A stretch of 64,000 bases of DNA from positions 119,727,551-119,791,550 of the forward strand of contig NC_079135.1 in the NCBI RefSeq assembly GCF_945859705.1, in the 5' to 3' direction. Shown here in pieces: positions 13,206 through 24,514 of this stretch. Every line of letters begins with the position of its first letter. The first letter of the stretch is position 1. The notes beneath the pieces are model-generated. The model was not told the DNA's origin and ran no database searches. It worked only from the letters and a program-made list of their open reading frames with translations. This stretch comes from Episyrphus balteatus (taxonomy: Eukaryota > Arthropoda > Insecta > Diptera > Syrphidae). A program made the translations under genes and the position numbers.

Positions 13206-14087
13206 CAACGCCTATATCTCGGAATTTTGAAAAAAATGAAAAAATTTTTTTTGATGCCAAAAGGTAGCGGGGACTCTAACCTACATTTGGGTACAACTTC
13301 CATCCCTGTAGGTACACGCGTTCTCAAACCAGGAGAACTTAAAGGTAAAAAAAAGTTAAGCCCGATTCTGAAAAAATAGGCATGATGTGGCGGTTTAACA
13401 TGCAAAGCGATTTTTTAAAAATCTGACAATGTGCAAAGCGTAGGCCCATGACACAAGCTATCATTTGGCATCACTCCCAAAAATTGCTCTCAAGCGGCTT
13501 AGCTTCCAGGAGCGTTCAAAGATTCGGGGATTTTTCTAAAAAAAAATTTACCCCAACTTTCAAACACGATTTTCTCGGAATTTTGAAAAAAATCGAAAAA
13601 CCGGATTATACCACTTTCGGGTAGCTGAGAATATAAGCTTTCATATGGCACCACTCCCCTGTCTCTAGATCAAAGCCTTGCAACGCCTATATCTCGGAAT
13701 TTTGAAAAAAATGAAAAAAAATTTTTTGATGCCAAAAGGTAGCGGGGACTCTAACCTACATTTGGGTACAACTTCCATCCCTGTAGGTACACGCGTTCTC
13801 AAACCAGGAGAACTTAAAGGTAAAAAAAAAGTTAAGCCCGATTCTGAAAAAAAAGGCATGATGTGGCGGTTTAACAATGGAAGGCGATTTTTTAAAAATC
13901 TGATAATGTGCAAAGCGTAGGCCCATGACACAAGCTATCATTTGGCACCACTCCCAAAAATTGCTCTCAAGCGGTTTAGCTTCCAGGAGCGTTCAAAGAT
14001 TCGGGGATTTTTCGAAAAAAAAATTTACCCCAACTTTCAAACGCGATTTTCTCGGAATTTTGAAAAAAGTCGTAAAACCGGATTGTA
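13206..14087. repeat. 475-bp direct duplication inside the hAT-like element
   Basis: The segment starting CAACGCCTATATCTCGGAAT at 13206 restarts at 13681 and is nearly identical for about 400 bp, including 'acacgcgttctcaaaccagg' and 'caagctatcatttggca'. The second copy ends near 14087, shortly before the nested piggyBac-type MITE. Open frames at 13148-13941 are paired artefacts of this duplication. 'atctcggaattttgaaaaaa' also occurs within each unit near its end, so the unit may itself be an older tandem. Confidence 0.9.
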
Positions 14088-14152
14088 CCTGATTTTTTTA
14101 TGATTAAAAAAGAAATATTTTACTAAAAAAATAGAAATATATTTACTATTAA

Positions 14153-14385
14153 CCCTAGAAAGATAATCTACGTCTGTAAGACGTATGGCGTGTAAAGAAC
14201 TGTTTTATCTAATTCAATTCAAATTTCTGGGTTTTTGTTAAATTGATTTGATTTATTATATCACTTCTTTAAAATAATCTAAGTAATGAGTTAAATAAAT
14301 ATGACAAAAAGTGTTAACATAAGACCAAAAATCTTTTTTAGAATCATACGTCTCTGAGACGTATATTATGATTATCTTTCTAGGG
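14153..14385. mobile_element. piggyBac-type MITE, 233 bp, TTAA duplication
   Basis: The element begins CCCTAGAAAGATAATC and ends with the reverse complement, GATTATCTTTCTAGGG, each immediately flanked by TTAA (14149-14152 and 14386-14389). TTAA duplication plus CCCTAGAAAGATA ends is the signature of the piggyBac superfamily. Inside each end is a subterminal ACGTCT..AGACGTA palindrome. No coding capacity. It is nested in the hAT-like element, so it inserted later. Confidence 0.92.
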
Positions 14386-15596
14386 TTAAAAAAACCAAGA
14401 GAAAGATCACGAACAATTATCTGTTTTATTTATAAAAATATCCATGTGTTAAAATAATTCCATTAATAACTAGAACCAAACATCTTGAGCTATGGTGTTT
14501 TATAAAAGTTTAAAATATCTTCATATTTCATTATACTTTCCAAATAAAAATCAATGTATCCTCTCACCCATCACAGCTCAGCTCAGCTCACTTTACTTTA
14601 GCTCACCCAACAGCTCAGCTCAACCATCAGCTCAGCTGACTTTCAACTCAGCTCAAATGAGCTGAGCTATGGTACATAGCTCAAAAGTCAGCTAGCTCAA
14701 AATTTGAGCTGAGCTGTGAGCTGAGCTCAGCTCACTTTTGAGCTTTGTAGCAACTCTGCTAGTTCCATATTGCTACTACTAGTGCTGAAGCACACACAAT
14801 TCTCATAAAATAACCATATCGCACATTTTATGCTCAATTCATTTAGTTTCGTTAAGCGTATACCGTACGTTCTGAACCGCACAACATGTGTAAATTTCAC
14901 AGAATAAATTGAAAACTACATGGATGCAAGGAGGATGAAAGAATTAATTTATTGCTCACTTGATAAAAATGTAAAAAAACGATGTGTGGATTAATTAATT
15001 TAATAATAGAAATTAAAAATATCAAATAAAATTCATTTACATATACTGAATGAGAAGTATAACTTCAGTCGCGTGTACATGTGTACACACACTCTTTTTT
15101 TTATTTACCTCAATAGTGTCAAAAATTTTACACGGTGTTAACTATTTGAAGCTTATTTTTTAATTTTATATTTTTTTCAAATATTTTCGGTATCAATTTG
15201 TTTGATTGACAATTTTTTTATTTTGGTTACGCATACGCCATAGTGAACCGTTTCGTTATAACTTTTTATAATTGACTGCATCCTTAATAATTCAAGCTCC
15301 ATTTTTAAGGGACAGCTGAAGGTATACGAACAAATAATAATAATGCAGGACTGGATAGTAAGAACTTTCTTTTATATAAAAGTTTCAAAAAAGTTAATTT
15401 AAAAATTATTTTTAATAAATATTTTTTTTTTTTTCTTAAAACGCAAGATAAAAACATTTATTATATGAGTTTCAGCTTTAAAAAAAATTATACTAAATAA
15501 ATTCTCCGATTAAAAAATTTCAAAATCGTAAGAGATAAAATCAACACTAAAGACCAGATTTAAAAAAAAATTCAATATCGTGTATATAATTTATCT

Positions 15597-16010
15597 TCTT
15601 CTTCTTCTTCCTTTTTCTCGGCGCTGTTATGATCTCGATGTCGAGGGGATCATAACCTTCCCACGTTACTGCTTCACACTAGTGATCCGCCTGTGGGGTT
15701 CGCCGGGTTGACCTCAGAAATCGGCGGCAAGCCTCCCGGTTTTGTATTGTTCCGTTTCTGAGGCCAACTGAATGCTGGTGTTTTTGCATTTGCTTGTACC
15801 AGGAGTTTTTAGGCCTACCTTTCTTTTTATTTCGTGTTGGAACGTTATATGATATTGCTTTTTTGACGGGGTTCTCAGGATCTCTCCTTTGAACATGGCA
15901 ATACCAACTGAGTCGGTCGTGTTCAATTTTTTGGGAGATGGTATTTTTAACATGAAGGCTTCCTCGGATCTTCGTACTTCTAATTCTATCAAGCTCAATA
16001 TTTCTCAAAT
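15597..16010 (-). pseudogene. LINE 3'-end fragment (reverse transcriptase C-terminal tail)
   Basis: On the minus strand from about 16008 to a stop at 15679 the frame encodes about 109 residues with the typical tail of many insect non-LTR retrotransposon polymerases. These are an IRN-type segment, then RLSWYCHVQRRD (family pattern RLRWxGHVxRM), then KKGRPKNSWYKQM (family pattern GRPxxxW). The frame is closed by a stop near 16018, so the polymerase itself is missing, as expected for 5' truncation during retrotransposition. After the stop come about 70 bp of 3' UTR and then GAAGAAGAAGAAGAA (15597-15611 as CTT repeats), a simple-repeat tail. Clade is uncertain. Confidence 0.8.
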
Positions 16011-16294
16011 CTATAATCTAGATATCTTGAAAAATTTTTACAATGATAGTGCTTATAGAATACCAACTCAGCAAGAAGTAAACACCAGAAGAAGTCAACA
16101 GCATTTTTACGAAATACCGAGGTTCCGTAACGAGTATGGGCGCAGAAAGTTTGATGGTCCTAAATGATCTCCCAAGAGAATTTCACAACCTACCGAAGAA
16201 TGACCTGTTGAGAGAAATTAAAAATCTGTATCTTGGTCCATAACTATACATAATTATGCATAGGTATTTATTCATATTGGTATTTATTCATATA

Positions 16295-16297
<3 letters not shown>

Positions 16298-16330
<33 letters not shown>

Positions 16331-16340
16331 AAAAAAAAAA
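16298..16340. repeat. Poly(A) tract
   Basis: About 30 consecutive A bases followed by a second A run after CC. It could be the tail of a plus-strand retroposed copy ending here, but no recognisable body precedes it. Confidence 0.8.
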
Positions 16341-16639
16341 ATATTGCTATTTGTTTGAATTTTTTAATTGTTCAAATTGTTCAACACTATATGAATTTAA
16401 AAATATTTAAAGTATTCTGCAGACAAGCCTTATAGGCTTTGCACATACCAAATGTAAATTTATTGGAATAAATAAAAGGGGGAAAAAAAAAAAGAGTCCG
16501 AAACGCGTTTTTGTTTTCAAAAAAAAAAAAACTATTTTGTGTTTTTCCAATAAAATATTAAATAATAGTTTAAAAGAATTGTTTGTTTGTTTTGAAGATT
16601 TTTTTATTTTCATATGAAATTAAAATATGGATTTTAGCA

Positions 16640-17075
16640 GTACGGATATAAACCCATGAAAGTGCTCCAAATAAGTACTTTAAAAGTACAAGTTTCAGTG
16701 CTTTTTCTGTAGGTAAAAAAGTACTGGAAAATGTACATCAGAACCACTTCCAGAAGTGCTTCGCTGATGCACTTTTGAAGTACATTTGTCTGTACTATTA
16801 ATGGAGGGGAAATTTATTTCATCTTGCATGCAAGAAATAGATAGCTGCTTCACGTATTCTTATATACAGAAAGTATATAACTGAGTTTTTTCCCGAGCTC
16901 CTATCTTTTTTCAGTGAAAAAGAAGTACTTCTTTTACGTACATATTTCACCGGTTTTTTCTGTAGTTCTGCGTTTGCTGGGAAAACACATCTGAAACGCG
17001 TCCGAAACGCGTCCAAAACGCATCCAAAACGCGTCCTAAATGCGTTTGAAACGCTTTCAAAACGCGTGTGGGTGG
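16640..17075. repeat. Cluster of AGTACTT / AAGTGCTT and AAACGCGTCC motifs
   Basis: AGTACTT, AAGTGCTT and GCACTTTTGAAGTAC-like motifs recur through 16660-16940. They are followed by an 11-bp degenerate minisatellite, (AAACGCGTCCA)n, at about 16991-17067 with roughly seven units. The minus-strand open frame across 16819-17016 is composed of these repeats. Confidence 0.65.
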
Positions 17076-17582
17076 TTTAGTTTTTTTTTTAATTGATAAC
17101 ACTCGAATCTGAAGTCAAAATTTTTTTATTGGCATCCGTTTTTGAAATATTACCGTTAGAAAATGCCAAAAAACGTCCTTTTGGCTGTTTTCGAAGTTAT
17201 GTTTTTATTTGGGGTAATTCATTATGAATAAATTTGTAACGGTGCCTATATTAACTTCTCTGCATGCACAATCTCAGATTTTTCTGACATATTATCTGAT
17301 TGCAACATGAAGAGCTTTAATGGCACCATCTCGTTACTAAACTCTGGTTCGATGTCGTTGGAATAATATTCGAATAGAACAGTATTTGTCTTGGTATTTA
17401 AACGTGATATATTTTGAGCTGACAGTTCTGGGTTGATTTTCCATTTTTCCCTAATCAAAAATACCGAAAAAAAAAACAGGAAAAAATCCCTCAATCTGGC
17501 ATCGCTGGGTTGGGCCCTTCAGGATGGGATGGGAGTCATAATTCATTATAAACACATGTATATTAAGGGTACCCAAAACCCC

Positions 17583-17622
17583 TTTAGTGCGCGCTCATTA
17601 TAAAAAAAAAAAAAAAAAAAAT
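17583..17622. repeat. Short dispersed repeat fragment TTTAGTGCGCGCT
   Basis: TTTAGTGCGCGCTCATTATA followed by an A run matches 60781-60809 (TTTAGTGCGCGCTTATTATA plus A run). The preceding sequence differs, so this looks like the shared 3' end of two copies of a retroposed family. Confidence 0.5.
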
Positions 17623-17825
17623 AGATCAGTGGTAGAAGTAGAAGATCATGTGGTAATTATAGTACTAGATCAACTCATGAGTAAACTACCACCTCCAATG
17701 AAACGGGGCTAATGTTTAATGATTTGCAAACGTTTTTTTATTCTTCTTTTTTCTTATTTTTACAAATACAAATGTAATGCTGTTTTTTATTGAAGGTACA
17801 ACTACAAGAAATTTTGTTTGTTCGT

Positions 17826-17903
17826 AGTCGGGGCGAGGGGCCCCTAGCTGAAGTGGGGCCCCTAGGCAGCTGCCTAGTTTGCCTTCAGGCTAATCCGGCA
17901 CTG
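17826..17903 (-). mobile_element. hAT transposon terminus (solo end)
   Basis: Read on the minus strand from 17903 the sequence starts CAGTGCCGGATTAGCC and continues into AACTAGGCAGCTGCCTAGGG with repeated GGGGCCCC. This is the terminal pattern of a widespread animal hAT group (CAGxGCCGGATTAGCC...GGCAGCTGCCTAGG). No opposite end was found nearby, so this is a truncated relic. Confidence 0.6.
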
Positions 17904-17967
17904 ACTGTCAGTATTATTTTGAAACCGAGTCTTTTTTGAGTAGTTTTTTTGTATATTATATTATATA

Positions 17968-18110
17968 GGGTGATTTGCATAAGATTTTTAATGATTTAAT
18001 ATCTTATTTTAAGACAATTTTTTTTTTTGAAAATCATACAACCCATACGACTTTTTTATATGGGCCCAAATTCAACGCATTCAAATTTTCACATCTTATA
18101 CAAAACACCC
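17968..18110. mobile_element. MITE, 143 bp, TATA flanks
   Basis: The ends GGGTGATTTGCATAAGAT and, reversed, GGGTGTTTTGTATAAGAT form an inverted repeat of about 20 bp. Each is flanked by TATA (17964-17967, 18111-18114), compatible with a TA or TATA target duplication. Confidence 0.65.
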
Positions 18111-18119
18111 TATATATAA

Positions 18120-19445
18120 AAATTAAATAAAATGATACAAATTCTAGCATTTCTTCAAATTCTTTAAGTAACTACATAAACTTTGTTTAACAACTTAACA
18201 TAATTTAAAAGGTCACAGTTAACTTTTAAGGAGACGACGTTTCAACCATAAACCAAAATTAATTATATAACATCTCTCATTTACTTAAAAACACTTCTTC
18301 TTCTATCTTAATTTAAGACCGAAAGTCGTTAAAAATTTAATTAATATGTCTCGGCATAAAATATGAAGTATCTCTAACTCAATTCAAAGCCATGATATGA
18401 GTGTTAAAATTATTATAACCATGAAGGTGCCGAACATCTTTATAGAAGTTGCATTCTCTCTCAAATAATAATATAGTAAAGGAGCATTCATTATCCTTTC
18501 AACAAAATCTTCGAGGTTGGCACATAGACAAAGATTTTCTATACAACAAAACTAGATAATAAGCTCCTTTCATACATCTCCTCATGTTTCAGGCATATAC
18601 TACTTGACAGGAAAATATTATACATACATAAACCAGGAGACGAGGATGCCAATGTGTGGTGTATCACCTTTATAACATAGAAGATAGTCTATGCCAGAAA
18701 GCCACTCACCCGACTTTTCTTTCATAGAAGAAAAAGATAATGAAGAGGTTATGCGTTGGGTTCTATAAGAACAAATAACACGTTCTGATGAGACCTTGAC
18801 CTGCTTTTGCCTTGAAGATGAGTACATTTTATTATAGTCTAAATATTTTTAAGATTTAATTTAGATTTTAGTTGTTTTTTTTTTTTTTTTTTTTTTTTTG
18901 TACTCATAAGGTACCTCAAACTGGTTTTATTCCATCGAAATTTTAATCAAAGAAGTGTTTCTCTTCATCAAGAAAATGAAGAAATTAATGCTATTCCACG
19001 AAGGAGACAAATATAACAACACACAAGGACTTACCTAGTTGTTTTGTATTCATTTATTAATTTGACAACAAAAAAGCTCTCGTTTGCTCGCGTATGAAAT
19101 AATTTGCATTCCTAATCAAAATGACTACATTTGGTTGGGGTGTTAGAAGGGGCGGAGGAATGCAAATGCAAGCAAAATAAAATCAACGAAGATGAGTACC
19201 CATTTTTTCAAGAATGCGTGAAGCTGTGAATAAATTTTAAACATATTTGAAAAAAAGGTAACCGAATTCATCAAAAAAACATCGTTGCCATATTGAAATT
19301 TTGTAAAATAGGTATTCTCTAAAAAAATTTTTGGAATTAAAAACAAATGTTTTTTTTTAATGTTCAATTTTTTGAAACGTCTTTTGGAGACTTAAACCCT
19401 TTAAAAAGATGTTTTTTGAATTTTGAAATCTAATTTTATATTATT
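18120..19445. other. Intergenic, nothing recognised
   Basis: AT-rich sequence with a T run of about 27 bases at 18872-18899. Open frames at 18618-18827 and 19143-19367 (minus) match no family I know. Confidence 0.4.
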
Positions 19446-19457
19446 TATTTGGTATGG

Positions 19458-19875
19458 GAAGTGGGGGCAAGACCGCCTATGGAGGCAAGACAGTTTTTGT
19501 ACTATGTTGTATGAAAAAATATTAAACTGGCAGGACTTTTAAGATCAATTATGTCTGTAAGTAAGAGCAAGTTTGGTTGAAATTCCGAAAAATTTTGTGA
19601 TTTTTCATCAAATCGTCATGTTTTGTGTGAAAAGAAATTTGTACTTTTCTAAATGAAATATTTAAAATTCTTAACTTTTTTTTTTTTTGTAGTAAATAAA
19701 ATAAAAGTTGGGAATCGATAGGTTTTATTATCAACAGAAGTTGATAGAAGTTGATAGGGCCGCCAAGACAAAAAGCATTAAAGTTAATGAATAAACACTT
19801 TATTTTAATTAAAAGATGTTTTTTATTGGTTTTTAAGACGGTTAAACACTAAAGGGGCGGTCTTGCCCCCACTTC
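19458..19875. mobile_element. MITE-like element, ~418 bp
   Basis: Perfect 20-bp inverted ends: GAAGTGGGGGCAAGACCGCC at 19458-19477 and its reverse complement at 19856-19875. Beyond these the flanks GGTA (19451-19454) and TACC (19879-19882) extend the similarity imperfectly. GGCAAGAC recurs inside near 19484 and CGCCAAGAC near 19761. No coding region and no clear target duplication. Confidence 0.8.
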
Positions 19876-20219
19876 AACTACCTTTTTAATTTTAGACTTT
19901 TTTTCTTCGCGGTTATTACACATTTTTAAATTTAAATTTTTCGGACTTACCGCGATTTAATTTGTTTTTTTTTTTTTTTAAAGAAATGAATCGATTAAAA
20001 TATTTTCCTGACGGTCATGGGTTGACAAGAAATTAAAATATAAAAATTTATTAATTTCGTATAGATAAATTAAAAATATTCTTATACAAATTTTTATATA
20101 AATGGTTTTCATATTCTTATTATTTACGTGACAGAGTTCTTCATTTTATTTTATTTTTACTGCAAGATAAGATCGAAGTTCTTTTAGACTTTTATTTGCT
20201 AAAATTATTTGTAAGAGTT

Positions 20220-20660
20220 TTTTTATTATAAAATTTGGTAAATAAAATTCGTTTTTTTTTTTAAGGAAAAAAACCAACAATGCAGATTAATTTTGGTTGT
20301 GCAATTTTTTGAAAAAAAAAAAATTGAATTTAATCGATATGCAATTTTGTAGTCATTTTTGTAATCAACACTTAAAACAAAAATTTCAACAAAATTTAAT
20401 GTCCCCTTTCAAAAATTTGATCTTTGAAATAGATATTTCAATTTATTTTAATCCAAAAATATATATTTTTTTTTTTTTTTTTCAAAATTTATATTACAAT
20501 AATACAAATGCTTATGCATAAAAAAATTTACTGAAATCGAATATCCTAGTAGTTTAATAGATTAGTTAGTAGTTTAACCGATTAAAATAAAATGTACTGT
20601 TAATAATGATTTTCGAAAAAAATATTTTTTATTCAAATTTTAATGCAAATTTTGAACGCA
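20220..20660. repeat. Decayed copy of dispersed AT-rich repeat
   Basis: Contains 'aatttaatgtcccctttcaaaaatttgat', 'gatatgcaattttgtag' and 'tactgttaataatgattttcgaaa', phrases that line up in order with 8880-9370. Heavily diverged. Confidence 0.5.
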
Positions 20661-23290
20661 TCATTGTCAAAAAAAAAAATTGTTCACAAATTTACAATTT
20701 TTCGAACAAGAGCGTTCAGAAACCTTAATTGCTTCCGAAAAATTGTTCTTAAATTTGATCAATTTTTTCGAAGCTGTGTATTTTAGTCCTTCAAAAGGTG
20801 CAAACGTTCAAATTTTTGTACATGTTGCTTGGATATTAAATCTTATTAAAAAAAAGAAATCTTTTAACATCGACGAGTTGAAAGTTGAACAAAGTGCATT
20901 TCATCAAATAACTCGGTAAAAGTATTTACATTTTAAGAAAAAAAAAACTCCTTTGAAGCTGTTAAAGCTCAAAATAAATATTTTGGTTTTTTTTAGATAT
21001 TAAACAAAACAAAATTGATGTTCCGTATCTCAGGATTTAAAAGCTAGCAAAGCACACCACAGAGCATCCACGGTTAACGTAGAGTTTACTCCTAACTTTA
21101 AAAAGCTGAAAGTTTTGTATGAAACAAAACAATTCCGAGGTGCTATTTCCTTCCACAATATTCTTCTTAGGCAATACTTCCACTTTTCAATTTTGCTATA
21201 CCAGAAATCCTTCCTCGTCCCAATTAACTTTTTATAACACCATACTTACAGACAGTTTTTATAAAGTTTTCCAATGTCTTTTCTATAAATTTTGTTGATT
21301 TTCAAGTCTTTTCAAATGCACGCTAATAAATTAATTTCCAGGATTTTCTTTCTCCTGAATGATTGTTTATTGCTTTTAAATCTCAGTGTTTTAGTCAATG
21401 TGGAGCGAAGGATTTTGCAATATTGATTCTCTGACTTATCGAAGTCATTTTTCGGCGTCCCCGACAAGAAAATAAGTAAATAAATATTACGAACGACTGG
21501 GACCCACCTTAAAGTTCTATAGATCCAATTAATAATGAATTTGAACTCCACTAAAGTATGTACTTTTAAGAGAACTCATTTTTAAAAAAGGGTCACTGTG
21601 GTGTATACGTAACATTTTTTTTTTTTTCATATTGGTTTTTACTTTTTCGGTTATGGTTAACCAATTCCAAAAGATGGAAATAATCTTTATATCGTATAAA
21701 AGACAACTTCCATCTGGCACTTCTATCCACAAGCTGCTACAAGAAAATAGCATAGCCATCATTGTCAACACCTCCCACCTTAATTAAGCATCCGCCAAAG
21801 GTACAATAAGAGAGACACTAACATATGAAGAGACAAAAAAGAAATATCTCGAACTCAAAGCCGCGACATTTTATCCATTCTGACGTGCGAATGCATGACA
21901 ATGACACATCAAGCTTCAAGCTTTATACCTAGTCCTGGCAGCTGCACACAGCACGCTTCCACATGAAACGTCATTGTTTTTTTTTGCCTAAAAAGAAATA
22001 TACAAAATTTGAAAGAATTCTATGTGTGTGATGTGGTAGAAGATGCAACAAAAACTAAAAAAAAAAAAATAACCTTGACTCGGCTCCTTGCTAGCTCTCT
22101 GAATGTAAATCAGAAGGCGAATACACAATCAACAGAAAAGGATTTGCAAAAGGATGAACAAACTGCTGTTGGTACTATACTATAATACTGCTGGTGGTAT
22201 CTCACTGGAACTGAAACGGGACGGGACAAAATTGTGTCCTTAAAGTTTTTTTTTTTTGTTGTGAAAAACTGTGTGACAGAAATAATAAGATGGAAATATG
22301 CTGCAAAAGGACGATGCTAATGTTAATGCAGTAGAAACTAGAGAAATGACTGTTATTTGTCAAGATTTCAGATGAGGAAGCCAATGAGTTAATGACATCT
22401 CTTTGTGTCGTGTCGTTGTGTTGTCGTGTTGGTCGTTGTAGTTTTGCAATGCCAAGTCTTCTATTTTTTTTTTTTGTTAGTTTTAATGGTCCTTGGCATG
22501 CATATTAGAATATTCTGGTGCGTATTCAAAGTGGTATTCTTGTCATTGCCGTTGGTGGAAAAAAAACACACACAAATTGTGAAGAATTAATTATATCGTT
22601 GTAGCCTTTGTTGATGGTGGTCCAATTATTATCAAAAAGAAGCAAAAACTTAAGCATCTATACAATGTGAAAGAACTTGAATGAATTTTTATTCAAAGAA
22701 TTCAATCTCTCTCTTGTTTGTTTGTTTATTTATTTTTCTTTGGGGGAAATGTTCAAATATCAAGGTCAATAAAATAAAATTACCTTCACTTCATTGTGGA
22801 CACAATAAATATCCTGAATTAGGTATCCTTGTTTCAATATTTTCTACTTCACTTTCTCTTCAAATATATACTTTTCTTAGTTTGAAAGACCACACAGCTT
22901 GAGTTCTCTTTACCACTCAAAATGAAATGAGCCAAAAATGATTTTTAATGTAAACTCCCCAGGTTGTCTGTTATATTAAATTAAGAGGTATTAAATTTTA
23001 TTCTCTCATAACTGTCTAATTCAATAAGGAAAGGAAGTATAATTATTTGTTATTTTGTAAGAGATTGAATTATTACAAAGGTTATAGTGTTTAGGATGGT
23101 TTTAAGCTTGAATTGCTTCATATTTATTTAATGATCAAGTTTGGAATGATATTGAGGTCATATTATAAATTTATAAATCTGTTGGCATAATGACTTGATA
23201 AGATAATTATTATGGAACAACAAACCCAATGGTGAATTTTCAAAATGAAACTTTGTAAAGGAGTATGCAAAAAAAAACTGGAACTATTTC
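20661..23290. other. Intergenic, nothing recognised
   Basis: AT-rich sequence with long A/T runs. Region 21780-22680 is slightly less AT-rich and contains TCGTGTCGTTGTGTTGTCGT near 22407-22426. Plus- and minus-strand open frames here are short and unlike known proteins; they are not called. Confidence 0.4.
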
Positions 23291-23294
23291 CTTT

Positions 23295-23880
23295 GACTCT
23301 TCGAAGTTCTCATACAACATAAAGAACTGTTAGATTCTTAAGTCGCATTTTAAATGAAGGTCTCTTCATCCGTCAACTCACTTTTTTGACTCTTTGAAGT
23401 TCTCATACAAAATGAAACATTTTTATTTTCTTAAGAAGCATCTTAAATAAAGGCCTCTTCATCTGTTATTCACTTTTTTGACTCTTCGAAGTTCTCATAC
23501 AACATGAAGAATTTTTATTTTCTTAAGTCGCATTTTAAATGAAGGTCTCTTCATCCGTCAACTCACTTTTTTGACTCTTCGAAGTTCTCATACAAAATGA
23601 AACATTTTTATTTTCTTAAGAAGCATCTTAAATAAAGGCCTCTTCATCTGTTAGTCACTTTTTTGAATCTTCGAAGTTATCATACAACATAAAGAATTTT
23701 TATTTGGTAGGTCGCATCTGAAATAAAGGCCTCGTCATCCGTCAAGTCACTTTTTTGACTCTTCGAAGTTCTTATACAACATGAAGAATTTTTATTTTCT
23801 TAAGTCGCATCTTAAATGAAGTCCTCTTGATCCGTCAAGTCACTTCTTTGACTTTTAAAAGTTCTCATACAACATGAAAA
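23295..23880. repeat. 92-93-bp tandem array, ~6.3 copies, with dimeric higher-order pattern
   Basis: GACTCTTCGAAGTTCTCATA or a close variant starts a unit at 23295, 23388, 23480, 23573, 23665, 23757 and 23850 (spacing 92-93 bp). Units 1 and 3 share 'aagtcgcattttaaatgaag' and CCGTCAACTCAC. Units 2 and 4 share 'acaaaatgaaacatttttat' and 'aagaagcatcttaaataaag'. The array therefore grew at least partly by duplicating a pair of units. No terminal inverted repeats were seen. Confidence 0.93.
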
Positions 23881-23888
23881 AAAAAAAT

Positions 23889-23925
23889 GTGACCTAGAAC
23901 ACTGCCTTGTTGTACCCCGGTCGGT
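23889..23925 (-). pseudogene. Possible minute LINE reverse-transcriptase remnant
   Basis: Minus strand encodes G-V-Q-Q-G-S-V-L-G-H, close to the conserved GVPQGSVLGP motif of non-LTR retrotransposon polymerases, with two substitutions. The flanks show no further polymerase similarity and a stop lies five codons upstream. The match is only about 30 bp, so chance cannot be excluded. Confidence 0.3.
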
Positions 23926-24110
23926 GCCTAGCGAAAAAATTGTAGAAAAATTGTAGGAATTACTTAAATACTCTCAGGCCGAACTCATCTAAATTTGAAT
24001 TAGAGGTCTTGGTGACATACTTTGTCAAAAAAGCTTAAGAAACATTTAAAGCATGCATGCGGCCCGCAACGAGCAACTTTGCGGCCCTCGACATTTATGA
24101 TAATTTTGAG

Positions 24111-24307
24111 CTTAAAGCCTGGTACACAGATCCGAGCCAAAGGTCCCATACAAATTAACGATAAGATGCTCAGATAAATTTTAGCTCTGCTTAATTTTTT
24201 TCGACAGCTTGTATGGGAGCTAAAATGTATTTTATTATGAGTTTGTTTTGAACAATTAAAATTCGAAATATGATAAAATTTACCTCGATCTGCGTACCAG
24301 GCTTAAG
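24111..24307. mobile_element. MITE-like element, ~197 bp
   Basis: The left end CTTAAAGCCTGGTACACAGA and reversed right end CTTAAGCCTGGTACGCAGAT form an imperfect inverted repeat of about 24 bp. A related half copy lies at 63068-63110 (CTTAAGCCTAGTACGCAGAT followed by TTTTAGCTCCCATA, also present here in reverse near 24212-24225). Confidence 0.75.
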
Positions 24308-24514
24308 GTTATAATTTATATTTTCTGTTCAACGCACATTCAACTCTTTTTTTTAATGAACAAATAAATATGGAATGTACTTGAAAACAAAATTAAAAAT
24401 AATGCTTGCTTTTTAAACCGAACTGGTTTTCAGGTGTAAGACCCTTGTCCCTTTACCAAAAACATCCTTAATGATAAAGAACATCCTTTCCTTTCCCTCA
24501 GTTTCTTTTATATT

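Larger units (their letters stand above)
13078..14758. mobile_element. hAT-like non-autonomous element with AGCTC-rich ends
   Basis: The left end starts CAGGGTTGCAAAAAGCT and the right end, reversed, starts CAGAGTTGCTACAAAGCT; both fit the CAG(A/G)G consensus of hAT ends. Next to each end lies a 100-180-bp zone of AGCTCAGCTC / GAGCTGAGCT repeats in inverted arrangement. The 8-bp flanks CAAGTTGC (13070-13077) and CTAGTTCC (14759-14766) agree at 6 of 8 positions, consistent with an old target duplication inside the neighbouring minisatellite. The interior holds a duplicated segment and a nested piggyBac-type MITE. No transposase is encoded. Confidence 0.75.
12551..15147. repeat. Outer pair of perfect 38-bp inverted repeats
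   Basis: The 38-bp sequence at 12551-12588 (contains TTAACACCGTGTAAAATTTT) is repeated exactly in reverse complement at 15110-15147. The 2.6 kb between them holds a minisatellite and a nested transposon cluster. The pair could be the ends of one composite element or two opposed copies of a small repeat. No target duplication was found outside them. Confidence 0.75.

Noticed and set aside
13148..13941. Pairs of similar open frames
   Set aside because: They arise from the 475-bp duplication inside a non-coding hAT-like element, and exist on both strands.
23295..23880. CRISPR-like regular repeats
   Set aside because: Units are contiguous 92-93-bp satellites without spacers, in a eukaryotic genome.
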